A program made the position numbers and the translations under genes. Shown here piece after piece: positions 58,649 to 64,000 of a stretch of 64,000 nt of DNA. Position 1 is the stretch's first letter. Every line of letters starts with the position of its first letter. The notes beneath the pieces are model-generated. The model made no database searches and had not been told where the DNA came from. It saw nothing but the letters and a program-made list of their open reading frames with translations. This stretch comes from DATFES01 sp035457725 (lineage in GTDB: Bacteria > Pseudomonadota > Alphaproteobacteria > CACIAM-22H2): contig DATIBC010000105.1 of NCBI GenBank assembly GCA_035457725.1, forward strand, positions 74,780 to 138,779. Reading direction: 5' to 3'.

Positions 58649-59773
58649 ATGCCCGACGGTCCGCTCGCCGCCTATCGCGCCCAGCTCGCCGCCGGAGCGC
58701 TCAAGCCCGACATGATGCAGGCGCTCGCCGCCGAAAAGCTGGAGAGCTTGTGGCGAGCGCTCAAGGATTATCGGCCGAGCGACGGCACGAGCGGCTGGCG
58801 TGCGCGCTTCGGCCTTACCGGGCGCACGGATCAGGCGCCGCTCGGGCTTTATCTTTGCGGCGGCGTCGGACGCGGTAAGTCGATGCTGATGGACCTCTTT
58901 TTCGCCGCGGTGACCTTGGAGCGGAAACGCCGCGTCCATTTTCATGCCTTCATGCTGGAGATTCATCATCGGCTGCACCGCTGGCGTCAGCAATCCCGGC
59001 GCGACGACGCCGGCGACGATCCGATCGCCCGCGTGGCCGCCGAGATCGCGGGCGAAGCGTGGCTCTTGTGTTTCGACGAATTCCAGGTGACCAACGTCGC
59101 CGATGCGGTCGTGCTCGGCCGGCTGCTCGACGCCCTATTCCAACGCGGCGTGGTCATGGTCGTGACATCGAATTCCGCGCCCGAAGCGCTCTACCCCGGC
59201 GGCTTGCAGCGCGAGTTGTTCTTGCCGGCGATCGATTTGATCAATCACCGCCTCGACGTGCTCGAGCTGGCAGGCGAACTTGACTACCGGCGGCGGGTAC
59301 TGACGCGCATGGCGGTGTATTTCATGCCGCTGGGCGAGGCGGCGAGCGATGCGCTCCGCGACGCATTCCACGAACTCACTGAGGGCGCCGAGTCGGCCCC
59401 AGAAGAAGTCATCGTGCAGGGACGGCGCCTGATCGTCGCGCGCGCGGCGCGCGGCGTCGCCCGCTCGACCTTCGTCGAACTATGCGAGCGCCCGCTCGGG
59501 CCGGCCGACTACCTGGCGCTGGCGACGCATTTCCATACGTTGATCCTAGACGGCGTGCCGCGGCTCGATCCCGAGCGGCGCGACGAGGCGCGACGATTTA
59601 TGACGTTGGTCGATGCGCTCTATGAGCACCGCGCCAAGCTGATCTGCGCCGCCGCGGGGGAGCCTGAACAGATTTATCCGGCCGGCGACCACGCCAAGGA
59701 GTTCGAGCGCACCGCATCGCGCCTGCACGAAATGCGGAGCGAGGCCTATCTGCTTGCTCCGCACTTGACGTGA
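58649..59773 (+). CDS. zapE: Cell division ATPase ZapE
   Basis: AFG1-like AAA+ ATPase, 374 residues, which in E. coli affects the FtsZ ring. GLYLCGGVGRGKSMLMDLFF is the Walker A and WLLCFDEFQVTNVADAVVLGRL holds Walker B; VTSNSAPEALYPGGLQRELFLPAI follows, and the C-terminal HEMRSEAYL matches the family. Location just before mdh-sucCD is a frequent alphaproteobacterial order, although two VOC genes and a CGNR gene are inserted here. Confidence 0.94.
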   Translation: MPDGPLAAYRAQLAAGALKPDMMQALAAEKLESLWRALKDYRPSDGTSGWRARFGLTGRTDQAPLGLYLCGGVGRGKSMLMDLFFAAVTLERKRRVHFHAFMLEIHHRLHRWRQQSRRDDAGDDPIARVAAEIAGEAWLLCFDEFQVTNVADAVVLGRLLDALFQRGVVMVVTSNSAPEALYPGGLQRELFLPAIDLINHRLDVLELAGELDYRRRVLTRMAVYFMPLGEAASDALRDAFHELTEGAESAPEEVIVQGRRLIVARAARGVARSTFVELCERPLGPADYLALATHFHTLILDGVPRLDPERRDEARRFMTLVDALYEHRAKLICAAAGEPEQIYPAGDHAKEFERTASRLHEMRSEAYLLAPHLT

Positions 59774-59798
59774 TCGTCCGGTCGCCGGGGTCGACTGG

Positions 59799-60176
59799 CT
59801 ACGCTGCCTCGCCGCAATACGCCTCGATACGGTAGCCGTCGGGATCGATGACGAACGCGGCGTAGTAGTCTCCGCTGTAGTCGGGGCGCACTCCCGGCTT
59901 GCCGTTGTCGCGGCCGCCGGTGGCGAGCGCGGCCGCGTGGAAGCGGTCGACATCGGCGCGACTTGCGGCGGCGAAGCAGACATGAAGCCCGGAGCGCATA
60001 TCGGGCGGCACCGGATGCTCGGTCGCACTCAGCCACAATCGAGTGACATCGCGGCCGTAGCCGAGGCCATCGGCGCCGGTGTTGAGCCGTCGATAGCCGA
60101 GCGGCGAAAGCACTGCGTCGTAGAAGCGTTGCGCGCGCGCGATGTCGCGAACGCCGAGCGAAATATGGTCGATCAT
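59799..60176 (-). CDS. VOC-family (glyoxalase/bleomycin-resistance-like) protein
   Basis: A 125-residue metal-dependent VOC-fold protein with two beta-alpha-beta modules: MIDHISLGVRDIARAQRFYD and GLHVCFAAASRADVDRFHA; FVIDPDGYRIEAYCGE ends it with the metal-binding Glu. The function could be glyoxalase-like or a resistance protein. It is divergent from the CGNR gene, sharing a 109-nt promoter region with operator-like repeats, so its regulation by that protein is likely. Confidence 0.87.
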   Translation of the reverse strand: MIDHISLGVRDIARAQRFYDAVLSPLGYRRLNTGADGLGYGRDVTRLWLSATEHPVPPDMRSGLHVCFAAASRADVDRFHAAALATGGRDNGKPGVRPDYSGDYYAAFVIDPDGYRIEAYCGEAA

Positions 60177-60222
60177 CGGATCTCTCCTGGCGGGGCTGAG
60201 GATCTTTGCCTACCTAACTATC

Positions 60223-60279
60223 ATGACAGTTAGACTGTATCTGCGCCCCAAGCCACTTGTCAACCGGTATGATGGTTAG
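60223..60279. promoter_or_regulatory. Divergent promoter with two operator-like copies
   Basis: Two copies of ATGA(C/T)(A/G)GTTAG lie at 60223-60233 and 60269-60279. Between them is TTGTCA (60257-60262), whose complement TTGACA with GATACA 16 nt on gives a minus promoter for the VOC gene, and which on the plus strand has TATGCC after 17 nt in front of the CGNR gene. Binding here would cover both promoters. Confidence 0.45.
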
Positions 60280-60285
60280 TATGCC

Positions 60286-60921
60286 ATGACGACCATGAGC
60301 CCAGCTTCGTCCGACCCTGGAGCCATTGCGCTGGTCCGGCCGCGCGCCGGTCTCTGTCTCGATTTCGCCAATACGCGAAGCTGGCGAGGACGTGCGACGC
60401 CCCAGGAGGACCTCGGCGACTTTGAACAATTGATCGCCTGGAGCGTCGCCGCAGGCGCCATCGACGGCGCCTCGGGCAAGGCGCTAGCCGTTTGGGGGCG
60501 CGACCATCCCGCGCGCTCCGCGGCGATTTTCGGCGAGGCGCTGCAGCTGCGCGAAACGATCTACCGGTTATTCGATCGCGGACCGGAAGGGCTGCCGCGG
60601 GACGACGATTTCAACCGGCTGAACCGCGCGCTCGCCGCGGCGCCAGCCCGTATGACGCTGCGGTCCGCGGCGGACGGATTCGCCTGGGGGGTGGCGCGCC
60701 TCAAGCCGACAGCGACAAGCGTCCTTGCTGCGGTGCTGTGGTCGGCGGCCGATCTGTTGATCGATCCGCGCCGCCGGCGGGTGCGCGCGTGCGCCAACGA
60801 CCAGTGCCGCTGGGTGTTCCTCGATGACAGCAAGAGCGGCAATCGCCGCTGGTGCGCCATGAGTTCGTGCGGCAATCGCGCCAAGGCGCGGCGTCATTAT
60901 CACCGGCACAGGGAGCGCTGA
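60286..60921 (+). CDS. CGNR zinc-finger/ABATE-type regulator
   Basis: A 211-residue protein with the stress-sensing ABATE domain (RPRAGLCLDFANTRSWRG near the N-terminus) and a C-terminal CGNR zinc finger: ACANDQCRWVFLDDS and WCAMSSCGNRAKARRHYHR. Family proteins are putative transcription regulators; direct DNA-binding evidence is limited. It is divergent from a VOC gene, and is convergent with the second VOC gene (15-nt gap). The ATG may be leaderless or the second ATG (60295) may be used. Confidence 0.88.
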   Translation: MTTMSPASSDPGAIALVRPRAGLCLDFANTRSWRGRATPQEDLGDFEQLIAWSVAAGAIDGASGKALAVWGRDHPARSAAIFGEALQLRETIYRLFDRGPEGLPRDDDFNRLNRALAAAPARMTLRSAADGFAWGVARLKPTATSVLAAVLWSAADLLIDPRRRRVRACANDQCRWVFLDDSKSGNRRWCAMSSCGNRAKARRHYHRHRER

Positions 60922-60936
60922 GAGCGTATTCGCCGA

Positions 60937-61362
60937 TCACGCCGGAAGGCGAATGCTGCCGTCCTCGTTCATTGCGAACGAGGGGTTCCAGGCAACCTCC
61001 CATACGAATCCGTCAGGATCGGCGAAGTAGCCGACGTAACCGCCCCAGAACACGTCATGACCCCGCTTGAGTATCGACGCTCCGGCGGCTTCGGCTTCGG
61101 CAAGAATCGCGTCGACCTCGTCGCGTGTCCGCGTGTTGTGTGCGAGCATCACCGCGCCGGAACCGGGGCCGGGAATCGCGATTTCAGCGTCGCGCGCCAG
61201 ATGCTCGCGCGGATATAGGGCCAAGCCGAGGCCGCCGGTCTGGAAGAATGCGACGCCCTCGGCGCGCGTCACTGCCTGCTGCCATTCGAGACGCCGGTAA
61301 AATCCGCGGCTGAGCGCGAGGTCGCTCACGCCGAGCGTGATGAGGCTGACGCGCTGCTCCAT
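60937..61362 (-). CDS. VOC-family glyoxalase-like protein
   Basis: A 141-residue VOC protein: RVSLITLGVSDLALSRGFYRRLEW at the start, FFQTGGLGLALYPREHLA, and GYVGYFADPDGFVWEVAWNP with the metal-binding Glu. It is unlike the other VOC protein in length and sequence. The ATG at 61362 has a GAGGTGG ribosome site; the open frame extends further without support. Confidence 0.86.
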   Translation of the reverse strand: MEQRVSLITLGVSDLALSRGFYRRLEWQQAVTRAEGVAFFQTGGLGLALYPREHLARDAEIAIPGPGSGAVMLAHNTRTRDEVDAILAEAEAAGASILKRGHDVFWGGYVGYFADPDGFVWEVAWNPSFAMNEDGSIRLPA

Positions 61363-61567
61363 GGCGACCACCTCGCCGTTCGGGTTGTCACTTCGCTCAT
61401 CATACGCGCTGGGTATGGCGCCCCAAACGCGCGCCGACGGTGCCACGTCGCCCCCTTGCCGGCGGCCAGGATTCGGGTTAGATCACGCGCGGCTTTTCGC
61501 AGGCGCAACACGCCGTCGGCGACGCCCTGCGGTCCTCGGCAATCCTTCGACCAATCGGGAATTCGTC

Positions 61568-62536
61568 ATGGCTCGCAACAAGATTGCTCTTGTCGGCGCT
61601 GGTCAGATCGGCGGCACGCTGGCGCTGCTCGCCGGCATCAAGGAGCTTGGCGACGTGGCGCTGATCGACGTCGTCGAAGGCATCCCGCAAGGCAAGGCGC
61701 TCGACATCGCGCAAGCCTCGCCGATCGAAGACTTCGACATGAACGCGGCTGGCGCAAACGGCTACGAGTCGCTCAAGGGATCGGATGTGGTGATCGTCAC
61801 CGCCGGCGTCCCGCGCAAGCCCGGCATGAGCCGCGATGACCTGATCGGCATCAACGCCAAGGTCATCGCCACGGTGGCCGAAAGCATCAAGACGCATTGT
61901 CCCAAGGCGTTCGTCATCGTGGTCACCAACCCGCTCGATGTCATGGTGTGGGTGATGCGCGAGCTGTCCGGCTTGCCGCACGCCAGGGTCGTCGGCATGG
62001 CCGGCGTACTCGATTCGGCGCGCTTTCGCTATTTTCTCGCTCAGGAGTTCAACGTCTCGGTCGAGGACGTCACCGCCTTCGTGCTCGGCGGCCACGGCGA
62101 CACGATGGTGCCGCTGATCCGGTATTCGACCGTCGCCGGCATTCCGCTGCCCGATCTCGTCGCGATGGGCTGGACGACCAAGGCGAAGGTCGATGCCATC
62201 GTCACCCGGACGCGCAACGGCGGCGCCGAGATCGTCAACCTTCTCAAGACTGGCTCGGCGTTCTACGCGCCGGCCGCCTCGGCGATCGCCATGGCGGAAA
62301 GCTATCTGCGCGACAAGAAGCGGGTCCTGCCATGCGCGGCGTGGCTCTCCGGCCAATACGGCGTGAAGGATCTCTATGTCGGCGTGCCGGTCGTCATCGG
62401 CGCCGGCGGCGTCGAGCGCGTCGTCGAGATCAAGCTCGATGCGGAAGAGCGCAAGATGTTCGACGACTCGGTGAACGCCGTGAAGACGCTTTGCGACGTG
62501 GCACGCGACCTGCTCAAGCGGGAAGGAAAGCTGTAA
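61568..62536 (+). CDS. mdh: Malate dehydrogenase
   Basis: NAD-dependent oxidation of malate to oxaloacetate in the TCA cycle. The 322-residue LDH-like enzyme has IALVGAGQIGGTLALLAG, the substrate Arg in VPRKPGMSRDDL, VVTNPLDVMVW, GMAGVLDSARFRYFLA, and the active-site His of LGGHGDTMVPL. Followed by sucC after 86 nt, as in most alphaproteobacteria. Confidence 0.97.
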   Translation: MARNKIALVGAGQIGGTLALLAGIKELGDVALIDVVEGIPQGKALDIAQASPIEDFDMNAAGANGYESLKGSDVVIVTAGVPRKPGMSRDDLIGINAKVIATVAESIKTHCPKAFVIVVTNPLDVMVWVMRELSGLPHARVVGMAGVLDSARFRYFLAQEFNVSVEDVTAFVLGGHGDTMVPLIRYSTVAGIPLPDLVAMGWTTKAKVDAIVTRTRNGGAEIVNLLKTGSAFYAPAASAIAMAESYLRDKKRVLPCAAWLSGQYGVKDLYVGVPVVIGAGGVERVVEIKLDAEERKMFDDSVNAVKTLCDVARDLLKREGKL

Positions 62537-62622
62537 CCCCAAGCGGCGCGGCAACCTCGGCGGCGCTTCGCCCGTGATCGTGGCGTCGACGCCGGCCGCG
62601 CTCGAAGATTGGAGCGCTGGCG

Positions 62623-63819
62623 ATGAACATCCATGAATACCAGGCCAAGGCGTTGCTCACCCGCTACGGCGTCGCCGTGCCGCGCGGCGCCATCGCCTAT
62701 ACGCCCGAGGAGGCCGAGAAGGCGGCGCGCGACCTGGGCGGGCAGGTCTGGGTCGTCAAGGCGCAACTTCACGCCGGCGGCCGCGGCGCCGGCCGTTTCA
62801 AGGACGACAGCTCCGGCAAGGGCGGCGTGCGGCTCGCCAAGTCGCTGGCCGAAGTCAAAGAGCACGCCGCCGCGATGCTGGGCAAGATTCTGGTCACCAA
62901 GCAGACCGGTCCGGCCGGCCGCGAAGTCTCGCGCGTCTACGTCGAAGAAGGCTGCGACATCAAGCGCGAAATCTATCTCGGCATGCTGATCGACCGCGCC
63001 ACTTCGCGCGTCACCATCATGGCTTCGGCCGAAGGCGGCGTGGACATCGAGGAGGTCGCGGCCAAGCACCCGGAGAAGATCGTCCGTGTCGCAGTCGATC
63101 CGGCCACCGGGCTGCAGCCCTATCACGCGCGCAAGGTGGCGTTCGCGCTCGGCCTCGAAGGCAAGCAGATCAACGCCACGGTCCAGTTCCTCGTCGCCAT
63201 GTACCGCGCCTTCGAAGGGCTTGACGCCTCGGTGGTCGAGATCAATCCGCTGGTGGTGACCGGTAGCGGCGCCGTGCTGGCCCTCGACGCCAAGATGAAT
63301 TTCGACGACAACGCGCTGTTCCGCCACAAGGACGTCGAGGAACTGCGCGACGAATCCGAGGAAGAGCCGATGGAGCGCCAGGCGAGCAAGCACGCGCTCA
63401 ATTACGTCAAGCTCGATGGCAATATCGGCTGCATGGTCAACGGCGCCGGGCTCGCCATGGCGACCATGGACATCATCAAGCTCTACGGTGGGGAGCCGGC
63501 GAATTTTCTCGACGTCGGCGGCGGCGCCACCAAGGAACGCGTCGCGGTGGCGTTCAAGCTCATTCTCTCCGATCCCAATGTCGAGGGAATCCTGATCAAC
63601 ATTTTCGGCGGCATCATGCGGTGCGATGTCATCGCCGAAGGGGTCGTCGCCGCGGCGCGCGAGGTGGCGCTCGACGTGCCGTTGGTGGTTCGCCTCGAAG
63701 GGACAAACGTCGAGCTCGGCAAGAAGATCATCAAGCAGTCGGGTCTCAAGATCATCGCCGCCGACAATCTCGCCGACGCCGCCGAAAAGATCGTCAAGGC
63801 GGTCAAGGACGCGGCGTGA
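62623..63819 (+). CDS. sucC: Succinyl-CoA ligase beta subunit
   Basis: ADP-forming succinyl-CoA synthetase beta chain, 398 residues. MNIHEYQAKALLTRYGVAVPRG opens the ATP-grasp domain; WVVKAQLHAGGRGAGRFK, VYVEEGCDIKREIYLGML and ASVVEINPLVVTG follow, then the C-terminal ligase domain with NGAGLAMATMDIIKLYGGEPANFLDVGGGA and NIFGGIMRCDVIAEG (landmarks). Partner sucD begins 45 nt downstream. Confidence 0.97.
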   Translation: MNIHEYQAKALLTRYGVAVPRGAIAYTPEEAEKAARDLGGQVWVVKAQLHAGGRGAGRFKDDSSGKGGVRLAKSLAEVKEHAAAMLGKILVTKQTGPAGREVSRVYVEEGCDIKREIYLGMLIDRATSRVTIMASAEGGVDIEEVAAKHPEKIVRVAVDPATGLQPYHARKVAFALGLEGKQINATVQFLVAMYRAFEGLDASVVEINPLVVTGSGAVLALDAKMNFDDNALFRHKDVEELRDESEEEPMERQASKHALNYVKLDGNIGCMVNGAGLAMATMDIIKLYGGEPANFLDVGGGATKERVAVAFKLILSDPNVEGILINIFGGIMRCDVIAEGVVAAAREVALDVPLVVRLEGTNVELGKKIIKQSGLKIIAADNLADAAEKIVKAVKDAA

Positions 63820-63863
63820 GCCGTCGATCGCGCGCGCACGGACAAAGGAGCCGGTGACCCGCC

Positions 63864-64000
63864 ATGGCAGTATTGGTGGACAAGGATACGAAGGTGATGT
63901 GCCAGGGGTTCACTGGGGCGCAGGGGACGTTCCACTCGGAGCAGGCGATCGCCTACGGGACGAAGATGGTGGGGGGCGTGACGCCGGGGAAGGGAGGGAC
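63864..64000 (+). CDS. sucD: Succinyl-CoA ligase alpha subunit, truncated by window end
   Basis: Only the first 45 codons are visible. They read MAVLVDKDTKVMCQGFTGAQ and continue with TFHSEQAIAYGTKMVGGVTPGKGG, the normal SucD N-terminal CoA-binding region. An AAAGGAG site lies 14 nt before the ATG. The gene is cut by the window boundary, not broken. Confidence 0.95.
   Translation, partial: MAVLVDKDTKVMCQGFTGAQGTFHSEQAIAYGTKMVGGVTPGKGG

Noticed and set aside
1..64000. CRISPR arrays, insertion sequences, prophage or integron features
   Set aside because: No regular repeat-spacer series, transposase, integrase or phage structural protein was found in any frame I examined.

Overview
The window is GC-rich, densely packed chromosomal DNA from an alphaproteobacterium, most likely Rhodospirillales-like. 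This rests on gene content and order: ffh-rpsP-rimM-trmD-rplS next to leuC/leuD/leuB and asd, an sdhCDAB cluster, zapE followed by mdh-sucC-sucD, a two-domain cold-shock protein, and a mesaconyl-CoA hydratase of the ethylmalonyl-CoA pathway. I see no rRNA, tRNA, CRISPR array, transposase or prophage gene.

Left end (0-7.1 kb, minus strand): one apparent eight-gene operon running marR, ring-hydroxylating dioxygenase alpha and beta, then a complete branched-chain/aromatic-acid type ABC importer (livK-livH-livM-livG-livF). Uptake and first oxidation of an aromatic substrate under a MarR regulator is the natural reading. From 7.1 to 14.1 kb lies a signalling region: a small cytochrome c behind an FNR-type box, chaB, a lipoprotein, a Crp-family regulator divergent from a FecR-domain protein and a CHASE2 class III nucleotide cyclase, and a TTC38-like TPR protein. 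Three CRP-type sites (TGTGA-N6-TCACA, one perfect) fall in three intergenic gaps here, which suggests a local cyclic-nucleotide circuit. A CpdA/GpdQ-like phosphodiesterase lies at 17.8 kb.

Middle (14-30 kb): a crotonase, a fumarylacetoacetase-fold enzyme, rlmJ, two EamA transporters, the cold-shock protein, pgk, an ECF sigma/anti-sigma pair, a sorbosone-dehydrogenase-like secreted protein, a Nudix hydrolase, a KDG-type sugar kinase, and a 15-residue lysine-rich ORF with its own Shine-Dalgarno and terminator. Then ftsY-mtaB-dapF (minus). From 30.5 to 41 kb (plus) lie ffh, the rpsP-rplS operon, the leucine genes with an RDD membrane protein inserted, an alternative oxidase, and asd, with a PmtA-like methyltransferase on the other strand.

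From 41 to 45.4 kb, an SGNH hydrolase faces a LysE-OpgC-SGNH operon whose SGNH member has lost most catalytic residues. This resembles an envelope O-acyl transfer system. A CitE-like lyase and mch follow. Then comes a 1.1-kb non-coding stretch with degenerate 50-65 bp repeats and an AT-rich end with DnaA-box-like sequences.

Right end (48.5-64 kb): OsmC, sdhCDAB, a secreted cyclase-family protein, a racemase plus an alginate-lyase-fold lipoprotein, a GntR regulator with a clear operator next to a PhyH-type dioxygenase, a periplasmic GDPD, zapE, a divergent VOC/CGNR pair, a second VOC protein, and the TCA genes mdh-sucC-sucD (sucD cut by the window end). Regulatory and functional assignments beyond family level are inference from sequence and context.
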